Source: Phaeosaccion multiseriatum
Taxonomy: Eukaryota; Ochrophyta, other classes
NCBI GenBank assembly: GCA_965112735.1
Contig: OZ218953.1
Coordinates: forward strand, 5,146,001-5,210,000
Length of the DNA stretch: 64,000 bases
Direction: 5' to 3'
The position numbers and the translations under genes are program-made. Each line of letters begins with the position of its first letter. The stretch's first letter is position 1. Positions 53,151-63,813 of the stretch are shown piece by piece. The notes below the pieces were generated by a model. It did not search any database, was not told the DNA's origin, and saw only the letters and a list, made by a program, of their open reading frames with translations.

Positions 53151-54507
53151 CTAGGGGGGAAAGAGAAAGGCCTGCAGGTTGCACTTGTGGCCGCAGCCCG
53201 AGGGGCACACCAGCTGGTAGGTAAACCACTCCACATAACAGGCCATGTGGCCCCCGTGACTGCAAGCAGGGCACGACACGTACAAGCCTCGCACCGGCTG
53301 CTCGCAGAGGGAGCAGCGGCTGAGCACGGACGAGCACTTGCGGCAGCGGTGACTGGGGCCCGAGGGGGCGCGGCAGGAGGAGCAGTTGACGTGGACACTG
53401 GTGCTGCTCTTATTGAAGGCTCGAACGAATTCGTCGTCCGAGCTTTGGATAAGCTCATTGGCCTCCTGTGTGGAGGGGAGAGGGGAGAGGGGAGAGGGGA
53501 GATAAAATAGTCAGGAGAAGGACGAGGGGGGGAGACAAAGAGTGAAGAGAAGGGACAAGCTCCGACACACATGGAGGAGGAAGGAAGACACACCACAAAT
53601 ACCCCAATCAGCCGCCCGCAAGGCGCTGAGCGTGTGAGTTTCCTCCACTCTAAACTCCACTCCACTCCACTCCACTCCACATCATACTCTGTTGTGTCCA
53701 CTCCCTCCTTCCCTCCCTCCGTCCCTCCCTGCCTGCCTGCCTGCCTCACCTTCCACAGCTCGAGCTTGTGCAGCTGCTCAATGTAGGCGCAAAACCACTC
53801 CCTCACAAGGTTGGACTCCAGGCCCAGGGTAACGTTCCAATCGATCGGCGGCGGCGGCTCACACGCAACCCCCTTGCTCCTAACCCTCAACCCCCTCCCC
53901 CCCATCCTCTCACTCCTCCTTTGCTCCCCCCCCCCCTCCTCCTCCTCCTCCTCCTCCTCCTCCTCCTCCTTCGCCTGCGTCTCCCTGAGCCAGGCTTGCA
54001 CCACCTTACACACCCCCACGCAGTGCTGCACATCTCCCTCCTCCGCAGCGGCCTCCAGGAACTCTCTAATAGTGTCCCTCCACAGCCACCCCACAGCGAG
54101 ACCCCGACCCCGGGGGGCTGAAAAGGAAGTTGAAGTTGAAGTTGAGGTTGGGTTTGAGCCCCTTTCCCCCTCAGGATCTAGTCCAGCCTCCCGCTGCTGC
54201 TGCTGCTGCTGCTGTTGCCGCCCTTTGCCTCTTCGCTGTGGTGACTTCGGCGGTGATCGCAAAACCCCTACGGTGCCCTTACCCAAGCCGCCACCAGGAA
54301 GAGAGCCCACCCCTCCCCCCGCCCCTCCTCCTCCTGCTGCTGCTGCTGCTCCCGCTCCTGCTACTCCTGCTGCCACTGCTGCCGCTGCTGCTACCGCCGC
54401 CGCTGCTGCTGCCGCTGGTGCACTACCTGTAGACCGGGTCTGCGGATGGGGGTTGTGGTGTGCACGAGAGGCCGAAGCTACACCCGCCCCCCCCCCCCCC
54501 CCTCCTC

Positions 54508-54541
<34 letters not shown>

Positions 54542-55978
54542 GTCATCTTTTTCCTCCAAGAGCGCCATCGCGTCACCAACTGTAAACTGCCCTGAGCTCT
54601 GCTTGTCCAGTGCCTGCTGCTGCTCTCCTCCATTGCCGGCTTCCCCCTCCTTCTTTCCTCCTCGACCTGTTGTGTCCATCAGCCCCTGCCCAGTCCCAGC
54701 CGATGAAAGAAGGTGTCTCTCCTGTATCCTTGGGGTGGGCGCGGCGCCATCAAGCAGCACCTGAGGCCCGTCGGGAGAGAGAGAGAGATAGAGACAGAGA
54801 GAGAGAGAGAGAGACAGACAGAGAGACAGAGAGACAGACAGACAGAAAGGGGCTCACCATACTTTCACTTTTAGGCAAACATTCGTGATCGGATGGCACT
54901 TAAGGGTTTCATCCAAGAGGGGGGAAGGGGGAAACGTGGGTCCAATAATTTGAAACTGAAACTGAAACTGAAACTGTATCGTACCTGCAGCAGACGCCAC
55001 ATATGACATACCCTCAGCAGCCCACAGCTGAGGGCAGCGTGTGCGTTGTTCGCGCACATTTGAAAGACAGGGGCTCCTGACAACAGATAGCGCTGGGCCA
55101 AGTAGGGGACACAGAGAGGGTGAAAACCGCCAGCAAAGCTCGCCCCGTCCCCCGGAAACAAGCCCCCCCCCCCCCCCCACTCCCACATGCCGCCTCTCCT
55201 CCTCCTCCTCTTACTCCTCCCCTCAACCCCGTCTCCACCGACGATCCCGACAAGGGCCCTCCTTGCTGTTGCCCCTGCTGCCCCGCCGCTAAGTCGTAGA
55301 GATTGCACATTTGGAGGGTCGCAGGAGGGGGGTGCGGCGAGAGGAGGGGGGTGCCCATCATTTCCGGAAAGCTGCTCTTCTTCCCCTGTATACCGAGGGG
55401 CTGATGAGGATAAAGCTGCGTGCCTCCTCCTTCACCTCCTCCTTCGCTCCCTCCTCCTCCTCCTCCTCCTCCTTCCCCTCCCTCTCCTCCTACCTCTCCT
55501 CCCTCCTCCCCTCCTCCACCACCTCCTTCGCCTTCTCCTCCATCGAGCTTGGGCGAGTAGGGGCAGGGGAAAGGGAGGAAGGAGTACGTACACACCGTGT
55601 GGAGGGAAACAGCGGGGTGAAGACGAAAATAGACAGCGATGTATATAAGCATGTAACATACGTAAAGTCCACGCAAAGTGGTAAGAGACGATTTCTTCTT
55701 TGGGAGGTTGACGACATGTAAAGGGTAGAGAAGAAGGGAGGGGTTTTCCGAGCGAGAGAGAGGGAGGGAGGGACAGAGGGAGAGAGAAAGAAAGGAACAC
55801 AAAGAAAGGGAGGAGGCCCGAGAGAGAGAGAGACCGGAGAGAAAAGACCGATACAGAGACACAGAGAGAGAGACAATGATATGGAGAGAGGGAGAAACAG
55901 ACAGAGAGAGAGCGCGGGAGACAGACAGAGATCGACACAGGACAGAGAGAACAAAGAGAGAGGGAGAGAGAGAGAGAG

Positions 55979-56027
<49 letters not shown>

Positions 56028-59000
56028 CACTCACCCGAAAGACGCTTTGGTCCGGATGGTGGGGTGCCCCGCCCTCGTGGTGGTGATGGTCTTTGGCGGA
56101 AGAAGAGGAGCCGTCCCCGCCGGCCCCCAGCCCAATTAAGTCACCCAACTGCTCCATCATCGAGGGGGACTTGTATCCGGTATCCGGGCTAAAGGGTATG
56201 GGGGGCGGTGGTGAGAGATGGTGGTTGTACTGCTGTGACGATGACGACGACGGCGGGTGGGAATAGGAACCGGCAATCGGGACAAGGGGGGGCGTCGTAG
56301 TTGTGCTCGTGCCAGGGAGAAGGCCTCCCTCTCCCGCATGTCCCTCTCCTCCTCCTGCTCCTGCTCCTCCTCCTCCCCCTCCTCCTCCTTCATCCCCTCT
56401 GCCTCCTCCTCCTTCACCCCCTCCTCCTCCTCCTCCTCCTCGTCCTCCTCCTCCTCCCTCACCAATGGCACCATTTGCACCCAATCGGCTGTCATCCTGT
56501 CGCCGCTCCCCCCCTCCTCTCACTCCTCCTCCTCCTCCTCCTCCTCCTCCTCCTCCTCCCTCCTGCCCACCCTCGGTCTCTTCCCCTGCCCCTCCTCCTC
56601 TCTTTGCTCCTCCGCCGTTCCCCTGATGGCTGTCTTGGGCACCTGAGAGGAAAAAGGAGGACAGAAAGAGAGGTATAGAGAAGAGACAGAGAGAGGAAGA
56701 GAGAGAGAGAGGGAGAGACAGAGCGACAGAGACAGAGAGAGGACGAGAGAGAGGGAGAGAGACAGAGAGGAAGAGAGAGGGGGAGAGAGAGACAGAGAGG
56801 AAGAGAGAGGGAGAGAGACAGAGAGAGGAAGAGAGAGAGGGAGAGAGACAGAGAGAGGACGAGAGAGAGGAAGAGAGAGAGGGAGAGAGAGAGCACACCC
56901 ACGGCATAACGAACAACGGAGAAATGTTACCATACCGAGGTCAATCAACTGTAACTGAAAAAACCTCCTTCCCTTGTTTCGTACCGCTATCTTGATGCGC
57001 TTGTTTGTTGACGTGGGCCTGCTGCTGAGAGTCCCCAGCGTATTGTTGGTGGTGGCTGTGGTGGCTGTGATGGTAGTGACCCGCCTTGGGCTTCGCAGGA
57101 AGAGGGCTGCTCTGTTCATCCTCCCTCGCTCCTCCCGTCCCAGCCCCGGCGACCGAGGAGTGGAGTGACGTCAGACGGTCGTGTATGTAGACGATATCTC
57201 CATTCGCCCCAAACGCCAAAGCGCAGGGGCTCACGCTCTTGCCAGGCAAAAAGGCGTATTTGAGTGCATGTAGCCGGAGGCAGGCGTCTTTTGAGCAAGA
57301 CATGAGGTGTTGCCAGCCGTATGTTTGGCTCCCCTCCTCCCCCATCCCGGACTGTTGTTCGGAGGCTTCGTCTTGTTGATCGAGAGGGGAGGAGAGCGGC
57401 GGGGACAGGTTGTAGTCTCCTTCCTTGCCTGTCGCGGCAGATCCGGTACTCACTCCGGGAGATCCCTTTGAACAGAGCAAGATGGGTATGGGTTGTGTTG
57501 TCGTGAGTAAGCTTGACCAACGAGGGAGAGAGAGACAACCTTGACCGACCTCGGAGGTGACTATGTGCCCGCAAGCCCCACACACACACAGAGAGAGACG
57601 CGCACACATGCACACACACACACTCTCTCTCACACACACACATGAGCGCACGCACGCACGCACACACACACGAACGCACGCACACACACACACACACCAA
57701 CCTTCTCCTCTTCGTCCTCGTCCTCCACAAGCAGCTGAGGACAGGGGTTGTCCATCCACGCCACGCCGGAGCAGAAGGAGTCATTTTCGCCCCCTTCGAG
57801 CACGGCCAAAGGAATGTAGGGCTGCGCGATGTCGTACACGGTGACGGTGGAGTCCGCCGTCATGGCTGCTCCAACAATGTGGAGGTCGAAAGTGGGGCGC
57901 CATTTGATGCGACCCAGGGGGGTGGTGCAGAACCTTTTTGTTTTGTTTTGATTTTGCGTGGAGGGGGGGGGAGGGAGAGAGGGAGGGAGGGAAGGAGGAA
58001 GGCGAGGAAGGCGAGGGAGGGAAGGAGGAAGGCGAGGAAGGCGAAGGAGGGAGGGAGAGAGGGGGGGAGGGAGGGAGGGAGGGAAGAAGGAGTGTGAAGA
58101 TCAAGTTTCTTTCCGCATCGAGAGAAAAACAACCTCCTCCTCCTCCTCCTCCTCCTCCTCCTCCTGCCTACTTACATGGTGTACGTTGCACTCGCGCCTG
58201 CCACCGCGCACACCCCCCCGCTCCCCGCCTGCAAGGCCAACTTGCCACCCCCGCTGCCGCTGCTCATACCCAGGGAAGACACGTCCCACACCTGACACCA
58301 GGTACGGAGAGCAGCAGAATCGTAAAGAGACGCGAGGAGGAGAGGGAGGAGGCGGGGAGGAGGAGGAGGAGGAGGAGGAGGAGGAAGAGGAGGAGGAAAA
58401 GGAGGAGGAGGAGGAGGAGGAGGAGGAGGAGGAGGAGGAGGAGGAGGAGGAGGACGAGGAGGAGGAGGAGGAGGAGGAGGAGGAGGAGGAGGAGGAGGAG
58501 GAGGAGGAGGAGGAGGAGGAGGAGGAGGAGGAGGAGGAGGAGGAGGAGGAGGAGGAGGAGGAGGAGGAGGAGGAGGAGGAGGAGGAGGAGGAGGAGGAGG
58601 AGGAGGAGGGGGGGGGGAGGAGGAGAAGCAGACTTGGTGTGTGTACTCTCATCTCTGACGTAAATCTCTACTACGACTGCTGCTCCTTCTCCTCCTCCTT
58701 CTCTCCTCGTCCCGTCTCTCTCTCACCTTGATGGTTCTGTCTCGCGAGCCTGTCGCGAGAACGCCTTCCCACTGAGGGTGCCAGTCCACAGCCTAGGAGG
58801 GAGGGAGGGAGGGAGGGAGGGAGGGAGGGAGAGAAAGCCACACCGTGAGAAAAGGCAAGTGTGGCGACTGCAACACACGTCTTGACAGTAGCCACAGTGT
58901 GCGCCCCTTGCCTCACCATTGCTGCTTGGCCGTGGGCAATGAGCTTGACCTCGGGTTGCTTCGTCATCCGCCGATCCCAAAGCATGAGCTGTCCACTCTC

Positions 59001-60265
59001 CAGCACAGAGGCGAATCGGTGCGTGTGAAAGGGACTAAATTGGACGTCTCGAATACCCTCGCTACCGGCGCGAAACACCGCAACGCAAGAATGATTGCGG
59101 CCTCGCTTGTCCCACAATTTCACGATGCTGTCCTGGGCCCCACTTAGAGAAGGAAGAGAGAAGGAGGATAACGGAGGATATCGGAGGAGCGGGGGTGGAC
59201 GGGCGAGGGATGAAGGTGGTTGGGAAGTTGGAAGAAAATACCGTATGCAAGCATCTCCCTTCTCCAGTCGCACCCCTTTTCTTCTCCTCATGCAGCTGCG
59301 GGGCACACAACGGCAGCCACGACTCACCTCAGCAGCACATTTGGCTCTGTTGGGTGCCAGTTGATGCGATTGACGGTGCGCTCGTGACCCATGAGCACTT
59401 TCTCGCTCTTTAGGCCTCCCAGCGACATGCGGTTGAGCAGCGCTCCCACCGCTGCGGGCACGAGAGGATTATCCCACCCCACCCCGACAACAAGTATTGG
59501 GCAAGTATTGGGGCGAGAAGGAAGAGACAGACAAGAGAGATAGAAGAGAACAACAACGGGAATTTGAGAGGAGTTACCACTCGTATTCATCTTCTACAGC
59601 AGCCGCAGCAGTACCAGATCGCACCCCTGGACTCTCCCTTGCGTCTCACCGAGGCTTTGTCTGAAGCCTGTTCGCTCTCCAGAACGACCCAACTCTTCCC
59701 CTCTTCCAGCTCCCCCTCCCCCAGCTCCTTTTCCGCCCGTCCCCCCCTCCAGGTCGTCGGTATGGGCGAGGTAGTTCATATCCCAGAGAATGACGCTCCC
59801 GTTTTGCATCCCGGCGGCTACGAGCCCACCCTCATGAGCCCACGCCACATCCGTGACACTGCTGCTCTTGACGCCCTTGCCCGACGTGAGCTTGAGGGTA
59901 GTCTTGTCCACCAGGCCGCTCTTCGTCACGCTAATCACCTTCATCACATCTCGCCCTCCCACCGCTATGTGGCGCCCATCTGGCGAGGCAGAGAGGGAGT
60001 GGAGCGGGGAGCCAATGTTGAGGGATGCCACCACCCCGTCGCGACCAGGAGCTCCTCTCCCAACTGGAGAAGCAGCAGCAGGAGAAGCAGCAGCAGCAGC
60101 AGCAGCAGCCCCATCGGTGGCGCCCGATGGATCCACCATGGCCGCCGATGCGTCCTTATCCCCCCCCCCCTCTCCTCTTTCTCTCGGCGATCTTGGGGGA
60201 GAGGGGGTCGGCGATTTCCTATTACTATTAGGCAGCTCCAATTTTCGCGTGCGAGCATTCGGCAT
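53151..60265 (-). CDS. WDR24: WDR24 homologue, GATOR2 subunit of the TORC1 pathway
   Basis: Twelve phase-consistent exons: 60265-59650, 59451-59328, 59142-58917, 58792-58727, 58291-58176, 57933-57702, 57465-56985, 56642-56035, 55400-55215, 55092-54985, 54760-53750, 53465-53151, giving 1,362 residues. WD40 repeats fill about residues 70-480 (GSVILWDM, NVLLSGAQDSIVKLWDKRG, LATGSRDRTIKVWDV, LGRIKWRPTFDLHIVGAAM). A long low-complexity middle follows, with poly-Gly, poly-Ala and a Ser-rich part. The C-terminal helical part (EEGDVQHCVGVCKVVQAW, REWFCAYIEQLHKLELWK) and the zinc-binding end (CSLCEQPVRGLYVSCPAC, HGGH, CPSGCGHKC) are characteristic of WDR24/Sea2. In animals GATOR2 relieves GATOR1 and so permits amino-acid-stimulated TORC1 signalling at the lysosome or vacuole; the same role here is inference. 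The protein is far longer than animal WDR24 because of the inserts. Confidence 0.9.
57575..57700. repeat. (CA)n tract in a WDR24 intron
   Basis: CACACA-type dinucleotide repeats lie just after the donor of WDR24 exon 6 (57702), inside the intron 57701-57466. On the sense strand this is a GTGTGT-rich donor-proximal region, comparable with the one in the second IQ gene. Confidence 0.8.
58353..58613. repeat. Very long (GGA)n/(TCC)n triplet tract in a WDR24 intron
   Basis: About 260 bases of almost pure GGA/GAG triplets lie in the WDR24 intron 58726-58292. On the sense strand of the gene it is a continuous (TCC)n polypyrimidine tract ending about 60 bases before the acceptor at 58292. Long open frames across it are poly-Glu, poly-Arg or poly-Ser artefacts. 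Confidence 0.92.
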
Positions 60266-60380
60266 GGATGGAGTGGATGGTGGATGGTGTGGATCGATCA
60301 AACGCTAGCGAACTGAAGCAGAGGCGGACAATATTACAAGGTCCACCTTCCTTGGATCCTTGTGCGCGTGAATTAATGGA

Positions 60381-61916
60381 TTAGGTCTTGTCTTTGCTTC
60401 CCGTAGCAACGCCAGAGTCGGACACGGAGGCCTCGAAGAACCTCCTCTTCCTGTCCCTCTCTGCCCTTGCCTCATCCGACTCGATCACGCTGTCTGCGCT
60501 CAGCAGCTTGGCCACCCGCCGCATCGTGAAGCTCAGTCTCACGCTTCCATTGCCTCTACTGCTGCTGCTGCGGCTGCTGCTGCTGCTACAGCTACTGCTG
60601 CTGCTACTTCCGTCTCTGTGGCCAGTTACCATCAACTCCTGCTCCTCCTGCTCCTCCTCCTTCCCCCCATCCACACTGGCTTGAATGAGGCCAACGCCAG
60701 GGCCAGCATCAGCGCCAGCATCAGTGCCAGCATCATCATCTGCTGCTCTTGCCTGGGAGTACGGTAAGATGCCGTGCCAGTAGTCCGAGTACGCCTCTCC
60801 GGTGAACACAAGCAGGCTGCGATGCTCCAGGAGCACGGACAAGGAAGCCTGCTTCTCCGCCGCCGCAGCATTATTGCCATGTCTCCCTCCTCCTCCTCCT
60901 CCTCCTTCCGCGGCCTCTGCGGAGGGCCAAAAGTGCAGCGTGGCCGAAGCGCCCAGAGACAGAATGGCCACACACGGCTCGTACAAAGGACCGTCCTTGT
61001 GCGCGCTGATGCCCTGCCCGTTGCGGTACTCGTTCAGGAGAATGTGATTGGGTGGGCCAATGCCCGAGCCAATGCCCGAGCCAGAGCCTGTGTCAGAGGA
61101 GGTTAAGGCTGCGTCTGCGGGGAAGACCTGACGGTCTGCGAGTAGACGCAGTAGCTCCGACAGGCAATGAGGTATGGGCTCCGGAACTTGAGGAGGTGCA
61201 AGAAAGATTATGGGGGGGAGAAGCAAACAACAAATCAGGCGAGGGTTGGGCTGGCTCCACATTATGTGTTGGTCAGTAGGTCAGTAACCGCGCCCCCGAA
61301 GTAGGCGATGAGCTACTTTCCTCCCTATCTTCGCCACCCCCCCTTCATACTCACCCATTCCATCAGGGCTCGGGTAGCCGCCGACGACCTGAAGTCGTCG
61401 ATTGTGAAGGTCTTTCCACTCTCTCTTGCGGCTCGTGTCCCCACTGCCAAAGTGGTCGTCGTTTTCGGTTGTAGCGTAGGTTGCGGTCTGCAGCTCCATA
61501 GCGTCTCTTTCCGTGACAAAGTTCGGTACCAGATACACTCCTTCAATGCACGTTTGCTCATCCCCTTCCTCGCCACCACTCCTCCGCACGGCAAAGCGTT
61601 CCAGCGGAAGAGGGCTTCGCGGTGTGGAGAAGGACACCGTTTCGGTTCCTCCGACGGAGCTGCTGCTGCTGCTGCTGCCACTCTTAGATTCGCTCCGCTT
61701 TGCACGCATTTTCCTTCTCTCCTGCGCGAGGAGAACTTTAAAATCTATCGCGGTGCTCAAGCCATTATCATCCATAGCTGCCCCCCCCCTGAAGGACGAC
61801 GCCGCTCCTCTACCAACCCCCGCTTCACTGGGAGCGAGCCGAAGCAAAGTCAAGAGCAGGAGTGGCAATAGTCGGCCAGGCTTATCCTCCATGAAGACCG
61901 GGGGGACTATGCGCAT
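60381..61916 (-). CDS. ALKBH6: ALKBH6-like 2-oxoglutarate/Fe(II) dioxygenase
   Basis: Two exons, 61916-61355 and 61186-60381, give 455 residues. The splice joins SPDGM to VPEPIPHCL in the way ALKBH6 reads there (G-M-V-P-E). Family marks: GVYLVPNFVT, W-K-D-L-H-N-R-R-L-Q near the end of exon 1, PNHILLNEYRNGQGISAHKD with iron ligands H250 and D252, GPLYEPCVAILSLG, then YWHGI (H325) as the third ligand, and RLSFTMRR for 2-oxoglutarate. All catalytic residues are present, so it should be active. AlkB-family enzymes remove methyl groups from nucleic acids; the ALKBH6 substrate is poorly settled. Oddities are an N-terminal hydrophobic stretch (RLLPLLLLTLLRLAPSEAG) and Gly-, Ser- and Asp/Ala-rich inserts. 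In-frame starts at 61892 and 61775 are alternatives; the last would remove the hydrophobic leader. Confidence 0.87.
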
Positions 61917-62118
61917 ATGCGGGAATCATCCCCCCCCCCCCCGCTTTCCCCGTTGGTACTGTACTCCATTCACAGCTGGCGGGCCCTCCAAGCTCCCCTC
62001 TCCCCTTTTCTCTCCTCCTCTTCTTCAAGGAAGGGGTCCAAGTCGCCTCAGATTAACTAGTAGGAGGGTGTATCTCACCGAGGATACGAAGCTGGAAGGC
62101 AGCACCGGAATAGACAAG
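61917..62118. promoter_or_regulatory. Divergent promoter region (ALKBH6 / Obg)
   Basis: Only 202 bases separate the two divergent start codons, so the promoters must overlap or extend into genes. The region has a C-run at 61931-61942 and pyrimidine-rich DNA near 61990-62030. No TATA box is evident. Confidence 0.45.
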
Positions 62119-63813
62119 ATGGATGGATGTCCTTGTCAGCCAAGGAGAAGGAGGAGAAGGAGGGGTGGTGGGCACTTGTCAGTGCTTACCTGTGCCCTAC
62201 TCCTCGCTGCTGCGGCAGCACCAGCGCTCGCATGGAGCTCAGGAGGGTCGTTCCTACAGTCCCACCGCCACACCCGCCTCTCCCAGCAGTGTAGAGCACG
62301 AGCACGACAAGGAGGTGCACGATGTGCAAGGCCGACATCTCTCTCGATGAAGTTCCAGCAGCTGGAAGACCTGAAGGAAGGCGTGATTAAGAATGACCCA
62401 GAGTGGCAGTTCTTTGACGTGGCCAAGATTAACGTCAAGGGGGGGGACGGAGGAGATGGCTGTGTGGCTTTTCGAAGAGAAAAGGGCATTGCCTTCGGAG
62501 GGCCCAGTGGGGGCTCAGGAGGAGACGGAGGCTCCATCATCCTCAGATGCGATAAGCGCCAGAACACCCTGTCGTCAGTGCGGAACAAGGTGCACCACAA
62601 AGCAACCAAGGGACAGACAGGACAGGTGGGTAGGTGTGGACGTTTTTGCCCTGACTCGCTGCTTCCATGTCATGACAAGGTTTGGGTGGTGCTTGACTCA
62701 CTGCTTCCATTGTACCTGCCTTCTATTGATGTAAATATATACTCATGAGATAGATGCCACAGCTTTGGGTCCCAATTCTTTCTCAGTTTCGTTTCGTCTT
62801 TCTTGTCCCCTCGCCTTTCCCACAATGGTGAAGTAGCCCCCCCCCTAATACCACCGCCACCACCACCACCACCACCACCACCACCACCACCGCCTCCTCG
62901 TCCTCCTCCTCGTCCTCCTCCTCCTCCTCCTCCGCCTCCTCCCCAACCTCACAACCAAAAAACCGCAGGGCAAAAGTCGACACGGCACCGCAGGCAAAGG
63001 CGTCGTCGTAACGTGCCCCCCAGGCACCGTTGTAAGGGACGAGGAGGGCAACCTCTGCGGCGAGCTCAAGGAAGAGGGGCAAGAGATGGTGGTGGCCAAG
63101 GGGGGGAGAGGGGGGAGGGGAAACGAGGCATTCAAGACCAGCAGAAACATCGCACCCAAGCTGGGGGAGGTGGGGGAGCCGGGAGCGGAGCGATGGTTGA
63201 ACCTCGAGCTGAAGCTCATTGCCGACGTTGGGCTTGTGGGGGTGCCAAATGCGGGTAAGTCAGTAAGTCAGTAAGTCAGTGATGAAGCGTGTAAGGGAGA
63301 CGAGTGATTTGAATTGAACGAATTATTACACACGCATCCGATGGTGTTGTGTAAATAAGAGTGAGAGACTACAGAACCAACTTCCTTTTCTTTCTTTCGT
63401 TCTCTCTGGTTTTGGTTGCGTACTGTTTTCTCTTCCATTTCCCTTCTCCCTTTCCCCGCGACACCGACATGCATTCATTCAGTCAATTCTTTCATTCATT
63501 CATTCATTCATTCCATGTCTTCCCATGTATGTCGGGCGCTGTCTGTTCTCTGTTGCTTCTCTCCTCTTCCACCCCCTCCCCCTCCTCCCCTTTCTCCTCC
63601 TCGTCCTCCTCCTCCTCGTCCTTCTCCTCGTCCTCCTCCTCGTCGCTCGGTAGGCAAGAGCACTCTGCTCGGGGCTATCAGTAACGCACGCCCAAAGATT
63701 GCAGACTACCCCTTCACCACCGTTACTCCTAATCTCGGCGTTTGTGACTCCCGGGAAATCATGAACGAGGGAGAAGGCGTGGTGCTCGCAGACATCCCCG
63801 GCTTGCTGGAGGG
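62119..63813 (+). CDS. obg: Plastid Obg/CgtA-type GTPase (3' partial)
   Basis: Three exons are visible (62119-62625, 62969-63254, 63651-63813, phase 2 at the end); the gene continues past the window. The leader has a basic start, the hydrophobic core [17 protein letters not shown], then WSSGG: a signal peptide with Trp at the cleavage site, followed by an Arg/Ser/Gln-rich transit-like stretch. Mature Obg begins near [20 protein letters not shown], with glycine-rich [21 protein letters not shown] and [20 protein letters not shown]. The GTPase part shows G1 [15 protein letters not shown], split by an intron between NAG and KST, G2 [10 protein letters not shown] and G3 [10 protein letters not shown]. 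Obg proteins are essential for large ribosomal subunit assembly in bacteria and chloroplasts. The long open frame upstream of ATG 62119 is not needed. Confidence 0.92.
62853..62940 (+). repeat. (CCA)n/(CCT)n tract in the first Obg intron
   Basis: CCA triplets and then CCTCCT/CGTCCT repeats precede the acceptor CCGCAG|GGC at 62968. The tract is pyrimidine-rich on the sense strand, as in other introns of this window. Confidence 0.85.
63255..63280 (+). repeat. Tandem copies of the splice donor in the second Obg intron
   Basis: The donor GTAAGT is followed at once by further copies as GTAAGTCA GTAAGTCA GTAAGTCA. The first copy is the one that keeps the P-loop intact; the others would add 8 or 16 bases and shift the frame. 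Confidence 0.9.

Noticed and set aside
55432-56916. Leu/Ser-rich frames around WDR24 exons 8 and 9
   Set aside because: They read through introns of TC repeats; the exons recovered by phase-consistent splicing match WDR24.
57938-58731. Frames coding poly-Glu, poly-Arg or poly-Ser over 180-257 residues
   Set aside because: They are translations of the (GGA)n tract in a WDR24 intron.
61513-62118. Long open frame upstream of the Obg start
   Set aside because: It is antisense to the first exon of ALKBH6, and the plastid leader begins naturally at ATG 62119.
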